64,000 nt of DNA from Candidatus Onthoplasma faecipullorum (GTDB lineage: Bacteria > Bacillota > Clostridia > Christensenellales > UBA1242). This document shows, piece by piece, positions 21,079 to 32,500 of the stretch. Position 1 is the first letter of the stretch; the number at the start of each line of letters is the position of its first letter. Location of the stretch: assembly GCA_019120295.1 (NCBI GenBank), contig DWVI01000001.1, forward strand, positions 1 to 64,000. The letters are read 5' to 3'. The notes beneath the pieces were generated by a model that did no database searches, was not told the DNA's origin, and saw only the letters and a program-made list of their open reading frames with translations. A program made the position numbers and the translations under genes.

Positions 21079-21771
21079 TTACATTTTTTCTGGTGGTTCT
21101 CTTTTGTTTTTGCTTGATTTTTCTAAATGCCTTTGTAGTTTGAATAAAAGGTAGAAATCAATTATTAAAATATTGACGAGTAGCACCCAATCAATAGGTG
21201 TTAGGGTGGACCAATTTATGAATTCTCCTAAAAAGCAAATTATTGCAACGTCAAGCAGGTGGCAAATTGTTGTTACAATAAAAAAGTATAAAAACTTCAT
21301 TTTTGTCATGCCAGCAACAAGGCATATTGCGTCGTCTGGAAATCCCGGAATGAAGAAGAAAATAGGTAACATAAATTTGCTTTTGTGAGTTACAATATCC
21401 TGCGCTCGTTCCAATTCGCTTTTTCCTATAAGTTTTCTTGCCATGCCTTCGCCGAATTTGTCGCCTATAATAAACAAAATACACGATGACACTATGCACG
21501 AAAAACTAGATAGTAAAAATCCTTTCCATGCGCCAAAAAGTATCATACCAAGTGTTATCATTCCTGTTTCCATAACTGGCACAAAACAGAAGAACACAAA
21601 TAAAACTAATTCTATTAGCACAAACACGAGTGGAGCGTATTTAGAGTTTGTTATAATGTTTCGTATAGTTTCAATATTGGTTAAACCAAACGCACGTAGT
21701 ATTAAAAAAGTGGTTACGCTAATAAGGGCAAAAAACAAAATCACCAAAAATAATTTGAGCCTACTTTTCAT
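21079..21771 (-). CDS. TVP38/TMEM64 (DedA/VTT) family membrane protein
   Basis: Multi-TM; FFIPGFPDDAICLVAGMTKMKFLYF. Confidence 0.8.
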   Translation of the reverse strand: MKSRLKLFLVILFFALISVTTFLILRAFGLTNIETIRNIITNSKYAPLVFVLIELVLFVFFCFVPVMETGMITLGMILFGAWKGFLLSSFSCIVSSCILFIIGDKFGEGMARKLIGKSELERAQDIVTHKSKFMLPIFFFIPGFPDDAICLVAGMTKMKFLYFFIVTTICHLLDVAIICFLGEFINWSTLTPIDWVLLVNILIIDFYLLFKLQRHLEKSSKNKREPPEKM

Positions 21772-21935
21772 AGTTCATTATATGAATTCAATTATTTTTT
21801 GCTATGGTGTTAAAAACTAAATTTTAATTTAAAAATAAATCATTATTTAGAAATAATTTAAGTAATAAATAATTCAAATAAATAAAAAATCATGAAAAAA
21901 TAAAAAAATTATGAAATTTTAATAAAAAATTGTAA

Positions 21936-22493
21936 TTATTTTAAATTTTTCATAAATTTTTTATATTCTTTATAAATTATTTCAACTATTTCTTCTGGCG
22001 ATTTATCTGCGCTGAATATTACTAAATCGTATTTAGACATATCAGTGTTATCCACATTATAAAGAGATAGATATCTAGCGTTTTCTTCGTTCCAACGCGC
22101 TTTTAAAACTTCAATCGCTTCTTCAAGGGTTTCAACATTTTCTTCTTCGCGTTCTGCTTTAACCAATCTTTCCCCTGCGGTGAACCAATCTATATCTAAA
22201 AACACTTTAAATGATTTTGGAATAAAGTGCCAGGCAAGGCGAGAGTCAAATATAATATTATCATTTAATCTAGTTTTGCCGATTTCCACTGTTTTACTAT
22301 CAACAAGTTTGTCAACATCTTTAATATTTTTATGTTTCTGCTGGAATTCTAACACGCTTTTATAATTGTGCTTTGCAGACAATTCTCTAAAAATTTGACC
22401 AGTTGATAGGTACTCAAAATTGTACTTTTCACAAAATAGTTTTCCAACTGTTCCTTTTCCTGAACATGGCTTACCTGTTAGCGTTATAATCAT
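21936..22493 (-). CDS. Cytidylate kinase-like (CMP kinase 2 type) NMP kinase
   Basis: MIITLTGKPCSGKGTVGKLFCEKYNFEYLSTGQIFRELS P-loop; DSRLAWHFIPKSFKVFLDI. Confidence 0.8.
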   Translation of the reverse strand: MIITLTGKPCSGKGTVGKLFCEKYNFEYLSTGQIFRELSAKHNYKSVLEFQQKHKNIKDVDKLVDSKTVEIGKTRLNDNIIFDSRLAWHFIPKSFKVFLDIDWFTAGERLVKAEREEENVETLEEAIEVLKARWNEENARYLSLYNVDNTDMSKYDLVIFSADKSPEEIVEIIYKEYKKFMKNLK

Positions 22494-22732
22494 TGATTTT
22501 CTCCCACAATAATTTCACTATCACTACCTTTATCATCTGAATTGTCACCTTGCTGGTTTTCGTAATAATTTTTTTCATTTTCAAGGCGTGCGATTTCTTC
22601 TTGTTGCGCAAGGTTGGTTTGTTGTTTTTGATATATTGCGATTATTTGCGCTATCACAGTTATTAAAAGAAGAGCAATAATAACTATTGCACCAATAAAT
22701 AACATTTTAACTTTTTTTGACATGTTTTTCAT
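22490..22732 (-). CDS. DivIC/FtsB-like septum formation initiator
   Basis: Single TM followed by short coiled coil; sits next to yabQ/yabP as in Bacillus and Clostridia. Confidence 0.6.
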   Translation of the reverse strand: MKNMSKKVKMLFIGAIVIIALLLITVIAQIIAIYQKQQTNLAQQEEIARLENEKNYYENQQGDNSDDKGSDSEIIVGENQ

Positions 22733-23069
22733 TTTTTCTTTTCGCTCGTATTCTGTTAATCACATTATACCACTTGGTTTGTAAAAACGCAACCAAATTT
22801 TTAAGTTGTTTTTTTATCCAGTAAAAACCTAAAACGTATGCTAACACCAGCACCAAACTAAATTCACCAAAATTAAAAATATTTAATAAAATTACAAATA
22901 AAATTGAAAAAAATGTGTAAAAAACAGTGTCAAAAATAGGAATTACAAATTTTTTTTGATAATTTTTCAAAAAAACGATAGAAATTATATTATCAATAAA
23001 ACCTAAAATAATTCCAAAAAATAAAAAAACTAAAAAACAATTTACATGATTAAACGAACTAAATATCAT
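22707..23069 (-). CDS. yabQ: YabQ-like spore cortex biosynthesis protein
   Basis: Multi-TM 120 aa, FFGIILGFIDNIISIVF...IFDTVFYTFFSILFVILL; synteny with yabP. Confidence 0.65.
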   Translation of the reverse strand: MIFSSFNHVNCFLVFLFFGIILGFIDNIISIVFLKNYQKKFVIPIFDTVFYTFFSILFVILLNIFNFGEFSLVLVLAYVLGFYWIKKQLKNLVAFLQTKWYNVINRIRAKRKNEKHVKKS

Positions 23070-23344
23070 TTAAAAATTTTCCTAAAAAATGGTTCTTTTA
23101 TTTGTTTATCTAAAAATTTAATTCCGTTGATATCACCAGATAATTCGGCGCGCGTTGTAACGTTATCTAGTTTTATGAGTTCAAGGTTTGAGCCGGTTAT
23201 CATTAAACCACCGTAATTTGTGTCCAACTGAATTAAATCTGGCTTTAAACTAATCACTTTATTTGTGCCTGTTACCGATAAATTTTTTTTATTACTTAAA
23301 ACAATAAGTTGTTCGTTATTTTTAGTTTCAGTTTCTTTTTCCAT
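23066..23344 (-). CDS. yabP: YabP-family sporulation protein
   Basis: NKKNLSVTGTNKVISLKPDLIQLDTNYGGLMITGSNLELIKLD. Confidence 0.8.
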   Translation of the reverse strand: MEKETETKNNEQLIVLSNKKNLSVTGTNKVISLKPDLIQLDTNYGGLMITGSNLELIKLDNVTTRAELSGDINGIKFLDKQIKEPFFRKIFK

Positions 23345-23561
23345 ATTTCTCCTTAAACTAATTTTTTAATTATTTTTAATATTTTATTTTTTTATATATT
23401 TAATTATGTTTATTTCCAAATTATTTGACAAATTATTATAAAATAATTTAATATATATTTAAATTAAATTTATCAATTTTTTTTGGTATTTAATTTAATG
23501 CGTAAATTTAAAAATTAAAAATAATTTATTTCATTTAGGGAAAATTAAAAATAGGGGAATT

Positions 23562-26500
23562 ATGAAAAAATTATACAGTTTTGCACTTTTAATATTAGTG
23601 CTGATGTCTAGCGTAATACTCTCTGCATGCGGAACGAATTACGACAACTTATCAATGTCGTTTGTTTCTCTTTCTGGAACGAGCATTGAAAGAGTTGAAT
23701 TAAACATTGATAAGAATAACGACGATTTGAATAATGACACAGTGCGAATTGGTGTTAGGTTTGACGGTATTAGTGAAGGCGACATTGGAAATATCATCGT
23801 TCAGTCTAGACCAAGCGGACTTGTAACCGTTTCAAACTATGTTTATGAAGGCAACATTGTATATTTCACAATTCGAGCAAATAACCCTACAACTGGTGCA
23901 ACACTTGAAGTAAAACATTTATCTAGCGATAAAACAGCAAGTTGTAATCTCTATATAGGTCAAAAATCAATCGATATAACCGTTTTATCTAATCGTTACA
24001 TAATTTCAATTCCGGAAGAAGGAAGTAAAGATAGCATTATTGACGCTTCAAGCCTTGTTAGATTATATCTAAACGGAAGCACAGATAATATTTATTTTAC
24101 TTCTTTAAATGCGTCTTCTCTACAAAATGTTGAATTTATAACAACTAATGTGGACAATCAAAATTACATCACAGGTTTTAGATTAAATAGCAATGTGACT
24201 GATGGTGATAGAGTTACATTGTATCCAGTTACATACATGAATAACTATGAACCAACAACTTATTCAAATCAACCTATTGAGTTTGTGTTTAAACAAGTGC
24301 TAACGGATAGTGATGTGGTTTTGTCGTCTGATAGTTTGCATGACGACTATTTACTTGCGGGCGAACCAATATATTTAATTGAGAATGACAACACAGCGGT
24401 TAACGTGGACGGGCAAAGCTACAATTACAACAACCTAAAACTCAATTTTATGCAAGATATTGACGGCGAGTTGTTTGATATTGATAACTATTTAGATTTT
24501 TACGACTATGATTTTTATTCAACCAGTGAAAGCATTAGACCAATGCTCACAGGTGAAGGCATAGTTGTTCAGGCTAATGATTATACGAATGACGTGGAAG
24601 AAGTTACAATCTCACTTGTTCCAAAAGATTGCGTTGGTGAAATCGTTAGGATTGATAAAACAATTCGGGTAAAAGGTGAAACAAAACCAGAAGACATTGA
24701 TGTTTACATGCAAGGTCAAAAAATAGATGTTTCTGAGAGCATCGATTTGTATGATTATTATCAATCAAGTTCAAACACATTAGGCGCATTATTTAATTTT
24801 ACACCAATTGAAACGTATGCAATGCAAGATTTTAAAACCATGCAATTTTCAATCGCTCCTGAAATTTTGAATGCGTATTTAACAATAAATAATGAAAATG
24901 TTGGTCAAAATCCAATATATTCGAACAATACTTTCACAACCATGCTAACAAATCCACAAGATATTTCAACCGAACACACAGTGCGTAATAACCGCTATGT
25001 GTTAGAAATTTTTGTTGGCAATCAACCAATGAAATTTTACTTCGACGAAACAACCAACAGGCTTGTTTCTGAAACTATATATGAAAATCAGTCTATCTAT
25101 ATCCGTTACACAGAAACCACTATAGCAACCAATGATTATGAATTAGGGCTTGATGTTATCAGTTTTTATTCTGGTGATTTAGATTACTTAACTCAAATTT
25201 CTCCAATTTCTGTTAGTTTGCAATTCAACCGTGAAGACGGTGTTACAAATCTAATAGTAAATGCAGGTCAATTATCGCTAAGTCAAACAACAGGTGGTGT
25301 GCAAATTAGCACCGTGCAAAATGCAGACGGCACAGATGTTGTTGCAACCGATGTTTATCTAAATAGATTAAACGGAATGGACGCAAATATTGATAGTTCG
25401 GATAGGTCCGTTTCAAGTAGTGTGCTATATATTGGTAGCAGTGGAGTTTTAGGTATAAACGATAGAATTATATCAAGTGCAACATTTAATGTAACAGTAA
25501 CAGGCGGAAGAAATAACCCATTAAAACTAAAACAGTATGATTTGTTAAACGACGGAAATGGTAAACACGCAACTGGTGAAAGTTCTATAACTTACAATTT
25601 CAATCAAACAGGGGGAACAAATAGTGCTCCAAATAATGCAATACTCTTCGTTTATGATATAAACACGGATATTGGCGAATACACAATCACATTCACACAT
25701 GCTAATGGATACACCTATACTATAACTTGCCATGTTTATCAAGACCTAACGTATGAAGACATTAATTATAACATAGATGAAAACACAACCGCATTTAAAA
25801 ATAGCGTAGGCGAAAATGAATATTTATTTGAAGGATACACAGCGGACTATATTGTTGCAAGCGGTCAAAATTTAAACTTCGAAGTGGTATTGGACCAAGT
25901 GTTTACCACTGAACCATTTGTAACAGGTTATGAAATCACTCCAGGTATTTTAACCGTTGCCAATATAAATATTTCTGATTATTTTGATGTTACATCTTCT
26001 GATAATCGCGCACTTTTAAGATTTTTGCGTGGTAGTTATATTAATAATGAAAATGTATATTTCACTTTAAACATCAGCGTATATGTAAATTACTATGAAA
26101 ATATATTAACCCCAGCAGGAACAAAAGCAGTTTCACGCATTATTACTTTCTTTATATACGACGAAATAGGAAATAACGATATATCAATCAACACAACAAA
26201 TCCAAACCTATATATCTACGACCAATTGGGTATATATTATAAAGATAGGTCGGAAGTTGAACTTGTTGTAAGTTTAACAAACAACAATTTGTGGAATTAT
26301 GTTCAATCTTACGAACAAAACACAGACCAAATAGGCATTGATAACACAACAGGGGACAACACAGAAGAAACAGGAAATAATTTAAGACGTGTTGTTTGGA
26401 CAACCACTGGTGCAAACGGTTTGGAAACTTTGGCACAAACTGATTACTCTATAAGTTTAAGAGCAAATAGCGCACAGACAAGTGGTGCATATTCACGTAC

Positions 26501-29500
26501 AATAGTTGCAATTATTAGGCAATTTAACACTGAATTTTCATTTGTTGTGCAGATAAATGTTCGTGAACCAATACTTACAGATAGAATTGAAATAACAAGC
26601 AATGTGAGTGTTCGTGACGACGATAGAGAAAACCCATACATCAATTTAAGAGCAGGTGAAAGTTATCAAATCACAGCAAACAACTATTCAACCGACGGCG
26701 CAGTTACAAACCCAGATATATTCTTAGTTGTGGCTGATAGGTTCGGTAATTCAGATTATAATTCAGTACAAGTTGATAATGATACCAACACAATCACGGT
26801 TCGTGATAGCATCGCTTCAACAGAAGGTTTGCAACTCATAGTGTTTGCACGCGATGTGCTTGGTGAAATTATAAATTCTTATTCGCAAGGGTTTAATGAC
26901 CCACAATCGTACATTATAGACGGAGAAGGCTTACATTATTATCAATATAAGAACGCATATATTGTAATTGATTTGATATTATCAGACGGAACAAGGTCAA
27001 ACCCTTATTTAATTCAAAATGGTGACGAATTCTGGCAAATAACAGAAGATGTAGACGCGCATTACAGACTAATGACAAACGTCGATGTTTCTAACACAAC
27101 ATACACCGGCGCACGTGTTATAGATAACTTTACTGGAACTATTACTACGGACTCATATACATATGGTGAAGGTGATAATCAAGAAGTAAGAACGTTTAGT
27201 TATAGTCTATTTGGCATTGAATTAACTGAAAATAACCCTAATTTGTTTACAAATTTTGAAGGAAGTATTGAAAACGTTAGTTTCTCAGTAACATACAACT
27301 ACAACTTCACATCAAACATGGATAGCACACAAATTTCAACTATCTACCTTGGCGTGTTTGATAGAATGGGTGCTAATGAAACAAGCGCTAATAGTTTAAC
27401 AAATGTTAGCGTTAATGCTAGCGGAAATGTTAACTTTAATTCAACTGATAACTATGTGTTTGGCGCACTAGTTGGAAGAAATAGCGGAAATATTAGTTAC
27501 ACATCAAATGCAGTGATAGGTGCGAATGTAAATTTACAATTAAGTGGTAGTTCGCAAGTGTATTTTGGTGGACTTGTTGGTGAAAATGTTGGCACTATTG
27601 CTGGTTATAATCAAGATAATACGGCAAACACATCACTTGATTTAACAAGAAATAATGCTGAAACCATTGATAGTGAAATAATATTTAGTGTGTTGATTGC
27701 AGGCGAAGGTGCAATGTCAAACATCACTCTAAATTCAACTCTAACTAACAATAATAGCGTTATTGGTGGTGTTATAGGTGTTAATACTTATGAAAGTATT
27801 GATAATGCAACTCGCGTTGGAACGCTAAAAGATGCTTACGTCACAGGTACAATCAATGCCCAAACGGACAATGTTGGCGGTGTGGTTGGTCGCCAAATTG
27901 GTCAAACAACGACATTTAATGTAAATATACAAAATAACCAAATTGCTAGTGTCGGAGATTGCCAAGTGGAAACAACACTTGAAAATATAACGTCAAGCGT
28001 GCAAATTAGCGGTAGAAACAATGTTGGCGGAGTTGTGGGAACAGACAACGGTGGCTACTATAAAAACGTGCATTATCAAATTTTGGAAGCGGACACAGCA
28101 TACTTAACAGGAATATACAATGTTGGTGGTATTGCAGGTGCTTCGCGTGATGGATCTTTCGACACATGTTCAGTTATGAGTTACCGCTTTAATTACGACG
28201 AACTTGCAAACACATTTAGTGGTGTTCATGCAGATATTATTGGTGAAGATTTTGTTGGCGGTATTGTAGGTCTTGCAACCAACTCATTAACCACATCAAC
28301 TTTAGGAGCAGGAGGTAACTCAATCAGTGCAACCTTAGTTAAAAATAGCAGTGTAAGCGCATATTTAGAGTCGAATGGTGAAGGTTTAAATGCTATTGGT
28401 GGTATTATGTCGCTTTTAGAAGACGACCCTACCACCACAACAATCACAGAAGGTGGTTTTGCAATAGTGTTTAATTCATATTTCCTTGGTAAATTAAGTG
28501 GAAATGTGTATTATCATAATTTAACTTTATATAATGACACGGCAGTTGCACTTGCAAGCAATTCACATTATCTATTCAATATTGCTTACACCGTTGATGT
28601 TAAAGATGACGGAAGCGTGGTAGAACGCAGTTTCCACACAACAAATACATTTGAAATTAAGTATAATTCTTCAACAGGCATCACGGAAGATGCATTTAAA
28701 TCCAGTCTTGCTGATTATTGGGGTTATAGAGAAGATTTAAACGGCGGATATATATTTATTTCAAAGGTAACTACATCAGGTGAAGGCGACGATGCGGTTA
28801 TAACGAGTTTGCACACACCAATATATGAACTTGCTCCAACAAGTTTAAGTGCACTTGTAAAAGACGAATATTCGCCTGAAAGCACTAACACATTATTACA
28901 TTTGAATTATTATAATTTTAACATAGACATAACAAATTCTAATTATATAACAATTTTAAACGCACTAAATGAAGAGTATAACACACACAATTTAAAAGAC
29001 CTATTTGATTTTAGTTACACACCTAATAGCTTAGAAGAAGTTAGAATTTACGCAACGAGTGGAAATTTAAATGTTATCACAATAATAAATGATAGATTGG
29101 TTATAAATGGAGTTGGTGAAACCACACTTACATTTAGGTCAATATTAAACCCACAAGTTTACGCAACTGTTACTGTGGTTGTAACTTATCCAGTTGACGA
29201 TAGTTTCAGTATTCTAGACGGCGAAAATAATGTTGATGCTAGCGAGCAACGCATTGCACTTAACCACGCAAAGCAGTATTACACTAGCGCAAATGGTGAA
29301 GTTGAATATGATGGTGAAAAATATTCATATCAAACCAATGACGAAATTTATTTACGCGTTGAAATAACCACACAAATTGATAGCAGTTTAGATGGTCAAG
29401 ATATAAATACTGACCCTTATCATTACTTAAATATAAGTGGATTAACTCCAACTTTAGACGACGGAAGTAATGCAATAATTATTCCTTACACCGTGCCATT

Positions 29501-32500
29501 TAGTATATCTGTTAGAAATTATGTTGAAGGAGTAACATTTATTGTTAATGTTAGACCATTCACAACATTGACATACAATGACGAAGAAATAAGAAATTAT
29601 ATATTAGACGATTTAGACGAAGCAAATGCAATCACATTCACACTAATTCCAGCGTTTGGTGCAACAAACATTTCGTTAGACTTTGACCATGCTATAATGT
29701 ATCCAAACGACACCACAATAATCACAGCATACATAAACACAGACTTAGAACTTGACGACGAAGAAATAAGTTCGTTTGTAAGCGCTGTTCAAATAGATAA
29801 TGAAAACGTGGATATTTCAACATATATTGAATATTTAAGTGAAAGAACAATATACAATCAAAACACAAACATTCAAACTGTATATTTTAGATTAAATTTA
29901 GAGAATTTAGATGTTGGTAGTTTAAATGAACCAATTGATTTAGTTGTGCGCTTTACATTAACTAATGGAAGAAGCGCAAACGCTGAATTTACAATTCTTC
30001 CACAACGTATCAACAAAATAGAAGTAAACAACTATGTTTACACATCAAGGGAAGACCAAGAGATATCAAAATCTAACGTTTTACGCCCAGACGGTCAAGG
30101 TATAATATTAATTGAAATAGCACCAGAAAATGGTTATTACGATTATCTAGAAATTTCTGATATAACAGGCGAAGAAGAGATAGTGTTCACGCAAGTGGAC
30201 GGCATTGCAGGTTCGCGCCTTGATATGAACTTACCATCTAGTGATGGAACAGGTATTAGGTTAGTAAAAGTTAACGGCATAACCTATGTTGAAACAAGAA
30301 TTAGCAGAAACTATTCAACAAGAGAGCACACTGTTTCAGTTCGTGCATATTTATCAGACGGCACATTGATTGCTGAAAATCAAATAATTGTTGATGTTAG
30401 AATGCTTCCAGGTATTCAACTAAATTACATCGATCCAAACGGAGTGGTAACTAGAACTAACACGGACATTGATTATGGCCATGATTACTATTTAGCAAAT
30501 GGTGTGAACGCAGATTTTAGAGTTACAACAGATAATTCAGACGGAAATGTTGATGTAACACTAACATTGTCTGATGGTTCAAATGCTAACGGTTATTTTG
30601 AGTTTGTTTTAGGTAATAATGGTTTCTACACTTTAAGAAGCGCATACAACACAGATTTACTTGGCAAAACTTTAACTATCACGGTTTCAACACGTGCAAC
30701 TGATGAAAATGGAAATTATGAAATAGCCCAAACGCAAATGAATTTAACTATTGTCGATTTTGTAATTCACAATGTGAGCGTAACAAATTCGCGCGTTGAT
30801 TTCACAACAAACCCGCCTGATAGAATTATCTATGGCGATTATAACACCGCAGTTCAACTAGAATTCTATTTCAACCCAACAGATATAAGTTTCTATAACT
30901 CTTCAATAGAGATTGGCGATAATTTCTGGAACCAAACTTATAGATATGATGAAACTTTAAGTGATGTTGCAGATGAAGACGCAAATTCGGTTGAAAAAAG
31001 TTTAATTGCTATAAACAACATTTTAGGAGCGTTAAACACAGACACAGCAGGAACGGGCGGTAGAAATAAATTTATTACTCCATTAAATCAAACCGAAGAA
31101 GATAAAGAAAATTTAACTTTAACAGGTAACACATTAGTTGTACAAAGTGGAAACGTGTCAACAATTTTAAGTTTGCAATTTAAGTTAGAGTTAGATGCAA
31201 ATAATGGTTATGTTTGGACAATGTCTGAAAATACAAACGAAGATATAACAAACACCAACTTAACAACCCTAACTTACACCCAAGATTATTCACTAGAATT
31301 TGTAAACTCAAATTCATATGAAGACCCTATTGTGATTTTAGATGAAGACGACTTTATAAACATGACGTCTGGTGAAAATGTTTACTACATACTTGCAAAC
31401 GATTTAACACTTAGAGATTACACGCCACTTGATGTCAATTTCAGAATGTTTGACGGAAACGGCCACACAATCACAATTCAAAGTTTTGAAATGTTTGGTG
31501 AAGCCGAAATTAGAGCAGGTTTATTTAGAGAAATCTACGACGGAATGATAGTTGCAAATCTAACTGTTCGTTACGATGGTAGGTCTAATGCATTTGGTTC
31601 TTATGAATTAGGAGTAAACGACTTTAGAGTTGATTATGCCGACCTTTGCCAAAACCCAGATGTGAACTACACAAGTGCAGACTTTGGTGGAATAACACCT
31701 GTAAATAATGGTATTATCACAAATTGCGTGGTTGAAGGAATGGTTGCTTTGTCCGCTTCAACTGTTGAAAATAGTGGGGAAACTGGTTCGTCTGGTAGAT
31801 ACACAATAGATTTCAACATTGGTGGACTTGTAAGCACAAACGGTTCAACTGGTTACATCACAAATTCAATCAGCAGATTAAAGATTTTTGCGCAAGCCAA
31901 CATCGGTGGTTTGGTTCACACAAACAACGGAAAAATCGTTGCAAGTGAGTTTGACGCATCAGACGGAAATGGTTTAATATACGCATACAATAGAAACGTT
32001 GAAACCACAATTATTTCGTCAATCGCAGGTTTTGTTGTGTCTAACACAGGCGAAATCAGCATGAGTAACGTTAAAGTTGGTCAAACCACATTATCACAAT
32101 CAACATATATTGGAAATATGTCTGCAAAAGACATTTCAGCTGGCTTTGTATACTCAAATACAGGTTCAATTTATGATGCCTACGTAAATCTAACAAGAAT
32201 TGGTGAAAACAACAACACCTTCTCTGGTTTTGTAAATTCAAATTCGGGCACAATCAATAGAACTTACACATTTATCAACAACGGAAATAAATCTTCGTCT
32301 GTTGTGAATATGTTTGCTCCACAAAACACAACAGGTATCACAAATTCAATTGAAATTATGAATATAACCGCTGGTTACAATAACAGAATTGAAAATTTAA
32401 CAACGTTAAACTTAGAAGAACGATTTGTTATCTCAAACTATAGCGATTTAGGGTTCACATTCGGTGATAACACCAGCGCAGTTTGGACGCAAACAACTTT